Source: Longispora sp040681875
GTDB taxonomy: Bacteria; Actinomycetota; Actinomycetes; Mycobacteriales; Micromonosporaceae
Direction of reading: 5' to 3'
NCBI RefSeq assembly: GCF_040681875.1
Contig: NZ_JBFAZP010000011.1
Coordinates: 124,001-188,000, forward strand
DNA: 64,000 nucleotides
How positions within the stretch are numbered: the first letter of the stretch is position 1; the number at the start of each line of letters is the position of its first letter. The notes below the pieces were generated by a model. That model worked only from the letters and a program-made list of their open reading frames with translations, was not told the DNA's origin and ran no database searches. Positions 24,712 to 32,992 of this stretch are shown here, piece by piece. The translations under genes and the position numbers were made by a program.

Positions 24712-26097
24712 TCAGTAACCGACTGCGGAGAGTACCCATTGGGGGAGGAAGCCGACGACCAGCGCGAGGGCCGTGGCGATCGCGAGGGCGGCGGTGATCG
24801 GCCAGCGGATCGGGGTCGGGGCCTCGTCGGAGTCGGCGAACAGGGTCGCGCCGACCCGGACGTAGTAGGCCAGGGCCAGGACCGCGTTGAGCACCACGAT
24901 GACGGCCAGCCAGGTCCAGTGCCCGTCGACGAGGGCCTGCACGACCGTGAACTTGGCGAACAGGCCGGCGAACCCGGGCGGCAGGCCCGCGAGGCCGGCC
25001 AGGGCGAGCACGAGGGCCCCGGCGAGCCACGGGGAGCGGCGGGCCAGGCCCCGGTAGTCGGCGATCCGGCCGCCGTCGCCGTCGTTGCGGGCCGCGATCA
25101 CGACGCCGAAGGCCACGATCTCCATGATCACGAAGAAGAGGGTGTACGCGACGGCCGCCGGGCCCGACACGACCAGCGCGGCCAGCACGTAGCCGGCCTG
25201 GGCGATCGAGGACCAGGCGAGCAGCCGGACCATCCGGGTCTGGCGGAGCGCGCCCAGGTTGCCCACGGTCATGGTCGCCACGGCGAGGACGGCCAGGACG
25301 GCGCGGGTGGTGGGGCGCACGTCGAGCAGCGCGCCCGAGACCAGGAGCAGCGCGATGACGCCGCCCAGCTTCGAGGCCGTGGACAGGTACGCGGTGACGG
25401 GCAGCGGCGCGCCGTCGTACGTGGCCGGGGCCCAGCCGTGCAGCGGGACGGCTGCCACCTTGAACGCGAGCCCGGCGATCAGGAGCACCGCGCCCAGGGT
25501 GGCGACCGGGACGAGCTGGGCCGTCGGGGTGGCCTTGGCGAGCTGGTCCAGGTGCACCCCGCCGAAGGTGGCGTACACCAGGGCCGCGCCGAACAGGGCC
25601 ACCGCCGTGGCGATCACCGAGACGACGAAGAGGGACAGGGCGCCCTCGGCGCTGCGGATGCCCCGGCGGAGCGCGACCAGCGCGTACAACGGAAGGGTCA
25701 GGGTCTCCAGGCCGACGATCAGGGTGATCAGGTCCCCCGCGGCGCCCAGGACCACGCCGCCGGTCATGGAGCAGGCGAGCAGGAACGAGTACTCCCCCGG
25801 CTCGGCCCGGGTCGTCGCCGACAGCACCAGCACGATGGCCGTGAGCGCCGCGAACGCCACGGCCACGACGGCGGCCTGCTTGTCGTAGACGTAGGAGCAG
25901 CCCTCGGGCAGGCAGAACGTGCGCCGGCCCTGCGGGGCGCGCACGGCGGCCACGATGACCGCCAGCGCGCCGAGCACGCCGAGGCTCAGCGAGACCGCGC
26001 GGCGGGGCGTGACCAGATCCGCGACGAACACCAGCACGGCGGTCCCGGCCGCCAGGTACGCCGGCAGCAGGATCGCGTGGTCAATCGACTGGATCAT
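24712..26097 (-). CDS. nuoN2: NADH-quinone oxidoreductase subunit N, second (partial) locus
   Basis: 461-residue antiporter-like proton-pumping subunit with about 14 membrane helices. Conserved items include GLETLTLPLYALVALRR with the helix-5 Glu, HGWAPATYDGAPLPVTAYLS, and LLAWSSIAQAGYVLAALV. The ATG at 26097 overlaps the nuoM2 stop (ATGA), so the much longer open frame upstream is a shadow. Last nuo gene of the second cluster, followed 41 bases later by htpX. Confidence 0.93.
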   Translation of the reverse strand: MIQSIDHAILLPAYLAAGTAVLVFVADLVTPRRAVSLSLGVLGALAVIVAAVRAPQGRRTFCLPEGCSYVYDKQAAVVAVAFAALTAIVLVLSATTRAEPGEYSFLLACSMTGGVVLGAAGDLITLIVGLETLTLPLYALVALRRGIRSAEGALSLFVVSVIATAVALFGAALVYATFGGVHLDQLAKATPTAQLVPVATLGAVLLIAGLAFKVAAVPLHGWAPATYDGAPLPVTAYLSTASKLGGVIALLLVSGALLDVRPTTRAVLAVLAVATMTVGNLGALRQTRMVRLLAWSSIAQAGYVLAALVVSGPAAVAYTLFFVIMEIVAFGVVIAARNDGDGGRIADYRGLARRSPWLAGALVLALAGLAGLPPGFAGLFAKFTVVQALVDGHWTWLAVIVVLNAVLALAYYVRVGATLFADSDEAPTPIRWPITAALAIATALALVVGFLPQWVLSAVGY

Positions 26098-27494
26098 TTG
26101 GTGAACGCCTCCACCAGCGCGTCGACGGCCGGGCCGGTCACACCGGTCACCAGCAGGGGGGCGAGCCCGACCGCCACGGTCAGGACGACGAGCGGGGCCC
26201 AGGCGGCCAGCTCGTACCCGGCGGGGCCGGTCAGCTTGAGGGTCGAGGGGCCGTGGGTGACCTTGCGGAGCAGGCGCAGCAGGTACGCGGCGGCGAGCGC
26301 GCCACCGACGGCGGCCAGCACGGCGGCGAGCCACCAGCCGCGCTGGGCGGCCGCGATCACCGCGAACGCCTCGCCCCAGAAGCCGGCGAGCCCCGGCAGG
26401 CCGAGCGACGCCAGGGCCGCGAAGCCGAGCAGGCCGGCGAGCTGCGGGGAGCTCTCCCTCAGGCCGCCGAGCTCGGACAGCTCGCCCGTGTGGGTGCGGT
26501 CCTTGAGGGCGCCGACCAGGAAGAACAGCAGGCCCGTGATCAGGCCGTGCGCCAGGTTGCCGATCAGCGCGGCCTGGAGGCCGGTGGCGGTCATGGTGGC
26601 GATGCCGAGCAGGACGAAGCCCATGTGCCCGACGGAGGAGTACGCGATCAGGCGCTTGAGTTCCTTCTGCGCCAGGCAGATCAGGCCACCGATCAGGATC
26701 GCCCCGACGGCCAGCGCGGCGAGCACCGGCGCGGCCTCGCGCGCCCCGTCGGGGGCCACCGGGATCGCGACCCGGATCAGGCCGTACGTGCCGAGCTTCA
26801 GCAGGACGCCCGCCAGCAGCACGGAGCCCACGGTCGGGGCCTCGCTGTGCGCGTCGGGCAGCCAGGAGTGCAGCGGCCACAGGGGCGCCTTGACCGCGAA
26901 GCCGAGCGCGAGGAACACGAACGCGGCCAGGCTCGCCGTGCCGGCCGGCCTGGCGAGGTCGGCGGTCCCGGTCTGGTTGATGACGAGCACCACGCCGATC
27001 AGGAGCAGCATCGAGCCGAGCAGGGTGTACAGCACGAACTTGCGGGCCGCGTGCCGGCGCTTCGGGCCGCCCCAGCCGGCGATGATCGCGAACATCGGCA
27101 GCAGGACGACCTCGAACGCCACGAAGAACAGCACCAGGTCCAGGGCCACGAACACGCCGAGCAGGCCGACCTGCAACGCCAGGAGCAGACCGATCAGGCG
27201 GTTGTCCGGGGTCTTCCACAGCGAGTACAGGCAGCAGAGCAGGGTCAGCAGCGTGGTCAGCACGACCAGGGGCCACGAGATGCCGTCGATGCCGAGGTGG
27301 AAGCGCAGGTGCAGGGCCGGTACCCAGGCGCGGTCGAACTCGTACCAGTAGCCGGAGTCCGTCGAGTACAGCCGCAGGCTCAGTCCGAAGGTCAGCCCGG
27401 CCGCGCAGGTGGCGGCCAGCCGGCCGGTCCGCCCGGGCAGGAACGCGAGCAGCGCGCCCAGGGCCGGCAGTGCCAGCAGCGCGATCAGGATCAT
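26094..27494 (-). CDS. nuoM2: NADH-quinone oxidoreductase subunit M, second locus
   Basis: 466-residue Mrp-antiporter-like membrane subunit. It has DGISWPLVVLTTLLTLLCCL, the Glu in FFVAFEVVLLPMFAIIAGWG, HSWLPDAHSEAPTVGSVLLA and LKRLIAYSSVGHMGFVLLGI, so the key membrane Glu and Lys of the proton channel are kept. ATG at 27494 overlaps the nuoL2 stop. It differs strongly in sequence from NuoM at 49416-50951, as expected for a separately evolving complex. Confidence 0.94.
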   Translation of the reverse strand: MILIALLALPALGALLAFLPGRTGRLAATCAAGLTFGLSLRLYSTDSGYWYEFDRAWVPALHLRFHLGIDGISWPLVVLTTLLTLLCCLYSLWKTPDNRLIGLLLALQVGLLGVFVALDLVLFFVAFEVVLLPMFAIIAGWGGPKRRHAARKFVLYTLLGSMLLLIGVVLVINQTGTADLARPAGTASLAAFVFLALGFAVKAPLWPLHSWLPDAHSEAPTVGSVLLAGVLLKLGTYGLIRVAIPVAPDGAREAAPVLAALAVGAILIGGLICLAQKELKRLIAYSSVGHMGFVLLGIATMTATGLQAALIGNLAHGLITGLLFFLVGALKDRTHTGELSELGGLRESSPQLAGLLGFAALASLGLPGLAGFWGEAFAVIAAAQRGWWLAAVLAAVGGALAAAYLLRLLRKVTHGPSTLKLTGPAGYELAAWAPLVVLTVAVGLAPLLVTGVTGPAVDALVEAFTK

Positions 27495-29290
27495 CGGAGC
27501 ACCTCCGTGGCCAGCGCCGCGACGGCGATCAGCAGGACGCCGGCCAGGGCGGCCGTCGCGTACCGGGGCAGGCCCGGAGCGTTCAGCCGGTTGACCAGCC
27601 CGCCGAACCAGCGGGAGCCGGTGCCCACGCCCTCGACCGCGCCGTCGACCACCGTGGCGTCGAGGAAGCCGGTCACCCGGGCCAGCGCCTTCACCGGTCG
27701 GACGACCACGAGGTCCTGGACGGTGTCGAAGTAGAACGCGTTGGCGAACAGGGGCCGCAGCGGGCCCAGGTACCGGGCCGGGTCGGTGTGCGAGGCGCCG
27801 GCCGAGGCGGCGACCGCCCCGATCCCGGCGAGGAACAGCGCGACCAGGGTCATGGAGTTCAGGTCGAGCAGGTCCCCGCCCAGCTTCGGCCCGAGCCAGC
27901 CGCCGAGCGCCAGCAGGCCGAACAGGGCGGCCGGGACCGCCAGCACCAGCAGCGGCAGGCGCATCAGGGCCGGCGGGTCGTGCGGCTTGGCGGTGCCCCG
28001 GTAGTGGCCGAAGAAGGTGCGCAGCCAGAGCCGGGTCGAGTACCAGGCCGTCAGCATGACCGTGACCAGGCCGGCGATCAGGATCAGGCGCCCCTGCCAG
28101 CCGTGGGCGTGCTCGGCCTGGACCAGCACGTTCTCCTTGGACCAGAAGCCGCTGACCGGGGGGATCCCGACCAGGGCCGCGAGCCCGACGGTCATGGTCC
28201 AGAAGGTGACCGGCATCCGTTTGCGCAGGCCGCCGGCGTCCTCGATGGCGTTGGAGCCGATCGCGTGGATGACCGCGCCCGCGCACAGGAACAGCAGGGC
28301 CTTGAACCCGGCGTGGCTGAGCAGGTGGAACAGGGCGGCGGGCGGGGAGCCCACGGCCAGCGCGCCGGTCATGTAGCCGAGCTGGCTGACCGTCGACCAG
28401 GCCAGGACCTTCTTGATGTCGGTGGCGGCCATCGCGCAGCACGCGCCCCAGAGCATCGTGATCGCGGCGGCGACCGCGAGGACGGCCATCGCCGCGTCCG
28501 AGGCCCCGAACAGCGGGTACAGCCGGGCGACGACGTACACGCCGGCGGCGACCATCGTGGCCGCGTGGATCAGGGCGCTGATCGGGGTCGGGCCGGCCAT
28601 CGCGTCGGGCAGCCAGGAGTGCAGCGGGAACTGGGCGCTCTTGCCGAACACGCCCGCGAGCAGCAGCAACGTGGCAGCGGTCAGGGTTCCGGTGCTGTAG
28701 TCGTAGGCGAGCACCTTGCCGATGTCCAGGGTCTCGGCGTTGACGGCGAGCACGGCGATGCCGAGCAGGAAGCCGACGTCGCCGACCCGGGTGACCAGGA
28801 ACGCCTTCACGGCGGCGGCCGGGGCCTCCGGGAGCGAGCGGTCGTGGGCGATGAGCAGGTAGGAGCACGCGCCCATCACCTCCCAGCCGATCAGCAGGAT
28901 CAGCAGGTCGTCGGCCACCACGACGGTGAGCATCGCGGCGGTGAAGAGGCTGATCTGGGCCGCGTAGGGCGCGTAGTTGCGGTCGGAGTGCAGGTAGGCG
29001 GCCGAGTAGACCTGGACGCACAGCGCGACCACCCCGACGGCGACCGCGACCAGGGCGGCCACCGGGCTGACGCTGACCCCGAGGGTGACGTCGAGCGCCC
29101 CGAACGAGGCGAGCCTGACGTGCCCGGCCACCGGGTCGCCGACCAGCAGCGCGATGGCGGCGCCGAGGGCGACCAGGGCACCGGCCGAGCCGATCAGGGC
29201 GGCGGGGCGGCGGGCGGGCGCGGGCAGGAAGAAGCCGATCAGGGCGGCCAGCAGCGGGGCCCCCGGGAGCAGCCAGGCGAGGCCCGTCAT
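27491..29290 (-). CDS. nuoL2: NADH-quinone oxidoreductase subunit L, second locus
   Basis: 599-residue distal proton-pumping subunit with about 16 helices. Conserved segments: IGWEVMGACSYLLIAHDRSL, HSWLPDAMAGPTPISALIHA, KKVLAWSTVSQLGYMTGALA, and the C-terminal lateral-helix region. Its start overlaps the nuoK2 stop codon (ATGA). All catalytic-type residues look intact, so the complex is probably active as a pump. Confidence 0.95.
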   Translation of the reverse strand: MTGLAWLLPGAPLLAALIGFFLPAPARRPAALIGSAGALVALGAAIALLVGDPVAGHVRLASFGALDVTLGVSVSPVAALVAVAVGVVALCVQVYSAAYLHSDRNYAPYAAQISLFTAAMLTVVVADDLLILLIGWEVMGACSYLLIAHDRSLPEAPAAAVKAFLVTRVGDVGFLLGIAVLAVNAETLDIGKVLAYDYSTGTLTAATLLLLAGVFGKSAQFPLHSWLPDAMAGPTPISALIHAATMVAAGVYVVARLYPLFGASDAAMAVLAVAAAITMLWGACCAMAATDIKKVLAWSTVSQLGYMTGALAVGSPPAALFHLLSHAGFKALLFLCAGAVIHAIGSNAIEDAGGLRKRMPVTFWTMTVGLAALVGIPPVSGFWSKENVLVQAEHAHGWQGRLILIAGLVTVMLTAWYSTRLWLRTFFGHYRGTAKPHDPPALMRLPLLVLAVPAALFGLLALGGWLGPKLGGDLLDLNSMTLVALFLAGIGAVAASAGASHTDPARYLGPLRPLFANAFYFDTVQDLVVVRPVKALARVTGFLDATVVDGAVEGVGTGSRWFGGLVNRLNAPGLPRYATAALAGVLLIAVAALATEVLR

Positions 29291-29640
29291 GACTTGTCCA
29301 CAGGCTTGTCCACAAGGTTATCCACAGGGTTGTCCACAGCCGCGACGTCGTCCACAGCCACGTCGTCGAGCACGATCGCGCCCTTCAGCCGGAACAGCTG
29401 CAGAACGAGCGCCAGCCCGACCCCGATCTCGGCGGCGGCCAGCACGATCACGAACAGGGCGAACGTCTGCCCGGTGTACGCGCGCACCGTGGCGTCCGCC
29501 GTCACGAGCACCAGGTTGACCGCGTTGAGCATCAGCTCGACGGCCATCAGGACGAGGACGGCGTTGCGGCGGACGAGCACGCCGTACACGCCGATGCCGA
29601 ACAGGAGGGCGGCGATCACGTACGGGATCACGGGGTGCAT
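29287..29640 (-). CDS. nuoK2: NADH-quinone oxidoreductase subunit K, second locus, with repetitive tail
   Basis: 117 residues. Three membrane helices and the conserved Glu residues of NuoK are present (VLVLMAVELMLNAVNLVLV, VLAAAEIGVGLALVLQLFRL). NuoK is normally about 100 residues; here a tail of VD repeats (VDNPVDNLVDKPVDKS) is added. The tail is coded by a 12-base repeat that on the other strand spells consecutive DnaA boxes (see 29294-29356). NuoK of the complete operon (52868-53176) has no such tail. Confidence 0.93.
   Translation of the reverse strand: MHPVIPYVIAALLFGIGVYGVLVRRNAVLVLMAVELMLNAVNLVLVTADATVRAYTGQTFALFVIVLAAAEIGVGLALVLQLFRLKGAIVLDDVAVDDVAAVDNPVDNLVDKPVDKS
29294..29356 (+). 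promoter_or_regulatory. Array of DnaA boxes inside the 3' end of nuoK2
   Basis: Plus-strand TTGTCCACA at 29294-29302, 29306-29314 and 29330-29338 and TTATCCACA at 29318-29326 form four consensus boxes at exact 12-base spacing, all in one direction. A fifth, TCGTCCACA (29348-29356), has one mismatch. TTGTCCACA is the preferred box of high-GC actinobacteria and TTATCCACA is the E. coli consensus. The array overlaps coding sequence for a Val-Asp repeat. It may titrate DnaA or control replication or nuo2 transcription; DnaA binding is inferred. Confidence 0.6.
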
Positions 29641-30167
29641 CAGTGCTTCGCCCCCTCACGGAGGCCGTGGCCGGACCCTCGGGTCGACCGGGACACGACG
29701 ATCGCGCCGACCAGCGCGGCGAGCAGCAGCACGGACAGCACCTCGAACGGCAGCACCCAACCGGAGAAGATCTCCTGGCCGAGCTCGGCGGCCGTACCGG
29801 GGGCGGAGAGTTCGACCTTCGTCCACCGGTACCCGAAGATGAGGACCGCCGCCAGGCCGCCGCCCGCGCCGAGGCCGACCAGCGCCGCCGGGATCCGGGC
29901 CCGGTCCAGCTCGTCGCTCGGGCCGATCGGCGCGCGGGTCAGCATCGTGGCGAACAGCAGCAGCACGACGACCGCGCCGACGTAGATCAGCACCTGGACC
30001 CAGGCGACCAGCTCGGCGGTGAGCACCAGGTAGCAGCCGGCCATCGCGGCCAGGGCCACGACCAGCCACAACCCGGCGCGGACCAGGTGTCTCGTGGTGA
30101 CCACCCGCAGGGCCGCGCCGATGGCCACGGCGCCCAGGGCGCACAGCAGGATGTCGGTGGTCGTCAC
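29640..30167 (-). CDS. nuoJ2: NADH-quinone oxidoreductase subunit J, second locus
   Basis: 175 residues, five predicted membrane helices. The NuoJ signature ELVAWVQVLIYVGAVVVLLL is present. The GTG at 30167 overlaps the nuoI2 TGA (GTGA), and its end abuts the nuoK2 ATG, so the genes are coupled. It is shorter than NuoJ of the main operon (256 residues), lacking that protein's cytoplasmic tail. Confidence 0.93.
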   Translation of the reverse strand: MTTTDILLCALGAVAIGAALRVVTTRHLVRAGLWLVVALAAMAGCYLVLTAELVAWVQVLIYVGAVVVLLLFATMLTRAPIGPSDELDRARIPAALVGLGAGGGLAAVLIFGYRWTKVELSAPGTAAELGQEIFSGWVLPFEVLSVLLLAALVGAIVVSRSTRGSGHGLREGAKH

Positions 30168-30664
30168 TTCTTCTTCTCCGCCGCGGTCTGCTCCTTGGCG
30201 GGCTCGCCGTTCGGGTCGTGCGCGGTCGGGGCCGGCACGGTGGCCATCCACTGCCCGAGGTGGTCCTTCTCGTGCAGCAGGTTGCGGATGTCGCCCTCGG
30301 CGTACTCGAACTCCGGGGACCAGAACAGCGCGTCGAAGGGGCAGACCTCGATGCAGATCCCGCAGTACATGCACAGCGAGAAGTCGATCGCGAACCGGTC
30401 CAGCATGTTCTTCTGCCGGGGCCGCCCGCCGGGGACCTCCACCGTCTCCTTGTGCGAGTCGATGTAGATGCACCAGTCGGGGCACTCGCGCGCGCAGAGC
30501 ATGCAGGAGGTGCAGTTCTCCTCCGCGAGGGCGATCACGCCCCGGGTGCGCGGCGGCAGCTCCGGCTGGGTGTCCGGGTACTGGTGCGTGTGCGCCGGCT
30601 TCAGCATCGTTTTCATCGTGACGGCGAGCCCCTGGAGCAGGCCCTTGCCGGGGATCTCAGACAA
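30164..30664 (-). CDS. nuoI2: NADH-quinone oxidoreductase subunit I (two 4Fe-4S), second locus
   Basis: 166 residues. Two 4Fe-4S motifs, CTSCMLCARECP and CMYCGICIEVCP, carry electrons towards NuoB. The start appears to be the TTG at 30664, overlapping the nuoH2 stop. The C-terminus is charged and Lys-rich. With NuoEFG absent from this locus, NuoI2 is a likely entry point for electrons from a soluble carrier such as ferredoxin. Confidence 0.93.
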   Translation of the reverse strand: MSEIPGKGLLQGLAVTMKTMLKPAHTHQYPDTQPELPPRTRGVIALAEENCTSCMLCARECPDWCIYIDSHKETVEVPGGRPRQKNMLDRFAIDFSLCMYCGICIEVCPFDALFWSPEFEYAEGDIRNLLHEKDHLGQWMATVPAPTAHDPNGEPAKEQTAAEKKK

Positions 30665-31610
30665 CCCTCACCACCGCCGTCAGTACGAGCTGGGCCAGCG
30701 CGAGGGGGACGAGCCCCAGCCAGCACAGCTTCTGGATCTGGTCCTCGCGCAGCCGTGGATAGGCCACCCGCAGCCAGATGATCACGAACGCGACCGCCAT
30801 CGTCTTGAGCAGCATCCAGGCCCAGCCCAGGTGCGCGTCGTCGAACGGGCCCTTCCAGCCGCCGAGGAACAGGACGGCGGTCAGGGCGGAGATGACGACG
30901 ATGCCCACGTACTCGGCGAGCAGGAAGAACGCGAACCGCAGTCCGGTGTACTCGGTCATGTAGCCGAACACCAGCTCCGAGTCCGCGATCGGCGCGTCGA
31001 ACGGGGGCCGGCGCAGCTCGGCGAGCCCGGCGACGAAGAAGATGACCAGGGCCGGGAGCTGCCAGAGGATCCACCAGGGCCGCCAGGCGACCACGATGCC
31101 GTTCAGCGACAGGGTGCCGGCGGCCATCGCGACGCTCGCGGCGGACAGGACGAGGGGCAGCTCGTAGCCGAGGAGCTGGGCGGCGGCGCGCAGGCCACCG
31201 AGGAGCGAGTACTTCGAGCCGCTCGACCAGGCCGCCATCAGGACCGCGACCACGCCCAGGCCCATCACGGCCAAGACGAAGAACAGCCCGATGTCGAGGC
31301 CCTGGGCGACCAGGCCGTCCGGGCCGAGCGGGATGACGAGCAGGATCAGCAGGTACGGCAGGAGGGCCATCACCGGCGCGAGGCGGAAGATCCGCTTGTC
31401 CGCCGCGTCGGGGACGATCTCCTCCTTCTGCACGAACTTGACGCCGTCGGCGATGAGCTGGGCCCAGCCGTGGAAGCCGCCCGCGTACATCGGGCCGAGC
31501 CGACCCTGCATGTGCGCCATGACCTTGTGTTCCATCTGGCCCACGATCAACGGCAGGGTCAGGAAGGCGACCAGTACGGCGGCGAGCCTGATCGCGATGT
31601 CGAGAATCAC
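30657..31610 (-). CDS. nuoH2: NADH-quinone oxidoreductase subunit H, second locus
   Basis: 317 residues from the GTG at 31610, which overlaps the nuoC2 TGA (GTGA); an ATG at 31625 is possible. Eight membrane helices. NuoH quinone-chamber segments are recognisable: IVGQMEHKVMAHMQGRLGPM, LADGVKF-like ADGVKFVQKEEIVPDAAD, and PFDAPIADSELVFGYMTEYT with the acidic pair. It directly follows nuoC2, where nuoD would normally intervene. Confidence 0.94.
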   Translation of the reverse strand: MILDIAIRLAAVLVAFLTLPLIVGQMEHKVMAHMQGRLGPMYAGGFHGWAQLIADGVKFVQKEEIVPDAADKRIFRLAPVMALLPYLLILLVIPLGPDGLVAQGLDIGLFFVLAVMGLGVVAVLMAAWSSGSKYSLLGGLRAAAQLLGYELPLVLSAASVAMAAGTLSLNGIVVAWRPWWILWQLPALVIFFVAGLAELRRPPFDAPIADSELVFGYMTEYTGLRFAFFLLAEYVGIVVISALTAVLFLGGWKGPFDDAHLGWAWMLLKTMAVAFVIIWLRVAYPRLREDQIQKLCWLGLVPLALAQLVLTAVVRVV

Positions 31611-32170
31611 CGGCGGGGACCCCATTCCTCGGCCGTCGGCACGCCGGGCGGGCGCATGGGCGCGCGCTTGGCCGAGCCCTCGGCGCCCTCGCCGGGCTCC
31701 TTGGCGCCCGGCCACGGCTTGGCGACCCGGCTGGCCAGCACGAACTCCTTGCGCAGCGGCTGGCCCTCGAACTCGGGCGGCAGCAGCAGCGGGACCAGGT
31801 TGTCGTTGCCGGGGAACTCCACACCGAACATCTCGTGGGTCTCCCGCTCGTGCCACGCCGCGCCGGGGAACACGCCGGTCGCGCTGGGCACCGAGGGGGA
31901 CTCGCGCGGGGTCAGGGTGCGGATCAGCAGGCCGAGTCTGTCCGGCACCGACCACAGGTGGGCCACGATCCGGAAGCCTTCGTCCAGTTCGTCCACGGCG
32001 CTGAGCCAGTCGAAGAAGGTGAGACCCTCGCCCCGGGCCGCCTCCAGTGTGCGCAGCCACCCGTCCACCGGCACGTCGAGGACCTGCCGGGACCAGTCGC
32101 CGCCACCGCTCACGCTGACCTCGCCGCCCACCCGTCCGGCGAGTCGGTTCGCAAGCTCCTCGGCTGTCAT
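31607..32170 (-). CDS. nuoC2: NADH-quinone oxidoreductase subunit C, second locus
   Basis: 187 residues. The 30-kDa subunit signature is clear in HERETHEMFGVEFPGNDNLV and the following PLLLPPEFEGQPLRKEF. ATG at 32170 chosen; the longer frame lacks support. It is not fused to NuoD, and no NuoD follows. It lies 28 bases after the stop of a membrane-anchored protein gene (32199-32804) and starts the C-H-I-J-K-L-M-N run of overlapping genes. Confidence 0.92.
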   Translation of the reverse strand: MTAEELANRLAGRVGGEVSVSGGGDWSRQVLDVPVDGWLRTLEAARGEGLTFFDWLSAVDELDEGFRIVAHLWSVPDRLGLLIRTLTPRESPSVPSATGVFPGAAWHERETHEMFGVEFPGNDNLVPLLLPPEFEGQPLRKEFVLASRVAKPWPGAKEPGEGAEGSAKRAPMRPPGVPTAEEWGPRR

Positions 32171-32198
32171 GTCCCAGATCCTAGGGGTCCGGGGCCGG

Positions 32199-32804
32199 TT
32201 AGTTGAGGGTGACCTTCGCACCCGGGGAGGATGGTGACTCGTGGAGCTCCAGGGAGACCAGCTTCGTGCGGCGGGCGACATCGAAGAGGAAGACCCCGGG
32301 CCGGTTCTCGCCGGGCGCGATGTCGGCCTTCCACGGGTCGTCGCGGCCGTTCTCGGCGGCCCCCGCGGCGACCACGGCCGGGTCCACGGGGTAGCGGACG
32401 CCGTCCGAGCCGACGGCGATCTGGTCGGGCAGCACGAGCTTGCGCTTCACGTCGCCGGTGTTGCGGACCACGACCCGCACGGCGCAGAACTCGCCCTTGG
32501 CCTCGATGCCGCCGATCCGCACGATCCCGCACCGGCCGGGGAGGACGGTGAACTCCAGCGCGCCGTCGCGGACCGGGGGCAGCGGCGTGCCCGGCGGCGG
32601 CCCGGGGGGCGGGCCGAACAGGAAGCCGGCGTTCTCCGTCTCGTAGGAGGCGGGCGGGGTGATCGGCGAGGTGTCGTCGCTGTCGCCCGGACCGCCGAGC
32701 ACCCAGATCCCGAGGCCTGAGGCGACGAACGCTGTGAGGATGCCGCAGAGGAGGACGACGTAGCGCCAGTTCCTCGTCTCGGTCCGCTCACCCGGGGTGC
32801 TCAT
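32199..32804 (-). CDS. Membrane-anchored DUF4352-like extracytoplasmic protein (copy 1)
   Basis: 201 residues from the ATG at 32804. A short charged N-terminus, one membrane helix (about 16-38, VVLLCGILTAFVASGLGIWV), a Pro/Gly-rich linker (FGPPPGPPPGTPLPP) and a beta-rich domain with two cysteines (GRCGIV and EFCAVRVVVRNTGD). The layout and the VRNTGD-type motif resemble DUF4352 (telokin-like) domains. It is paralogous to the next gene upstream (32993-33577). It lies between nuoB2 and nuoC2, so it may be an accessory of the complex, or a passenger. Confidence 0.75.
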   Translation of the reverse strand: MSTPGERTETRNWRYVVLLCGILTAFVASGLGIWVLGGPGDSDDTSPITPPASYETENAGFLFGPPPGPPPGTPLPPVRDGALEFTVLPGRCGIVRIGGIEAKGEFCAVRVVVRNTGDVKRKLVLPDQIAVGSDGVRYPVDPAVVAAGAAENGRDDPWKADIAPGENRPGVFLFDVARRTKLVSLELHESPSSPGAKVTLN

Positions 32805-32870
32805 TGGTCCATTGAACAAGGTGAAGCTCCGGAGTGGCACCCGGCCCACCGGCAAATCCTTGATCAACAT

Positions 32871-32889
32871 TGGAATATTGGATATTCCA
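32871..32889. promoter_or_regulatory. AT-rich inverted repeat between the two DUF4352-like genes
   Basis: TGGAATAT-TGG-ATATTCCA, a perfect 8-base inverted repeat with a 3-base spacer, 67 bases upstream of the 32804 start in a 188-base gap much richer in A and T than the rest of the window. It could be an operator or promoter element for copy 1 and the downstream nuo2 genes. Function is inferred. Confidence 0.4.
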
Positions 32890-32992
32890 GAGCAGGAAAA
32901 GGACAAATAACCAAGATCATTTGATGGTTACGGTGGGGCGTGACCAGGAGAGCGCATACTCCGGGCCCGTGGCGCCCCGGCCGGCGTACCCG

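Noticed and set aside
26094..29315. 1073-residue minus-strand open frame covering nuoL2 and nuoM2
   Set aside because: Only its last 466 residues are NuoM2, starting at 27494 with a coupled ATG; the earlier part is a shadow of nuoL2.
29294..29356. Chromosomal origin oriC
   Set aside because: The array is inside a coding gene, with no dnaA, dnaN or AT-rich unwinding region nearby; a titration or regulatory site fits better.
31607..32170. NuoC2 as a NuoCD fusion that would explain the missing nuoD
   Set aside because: The protein is only 187 residues, ends in a plain tail, and overlaps nuoH2 directly; no NuoD motif occurs in any frame I examined there.
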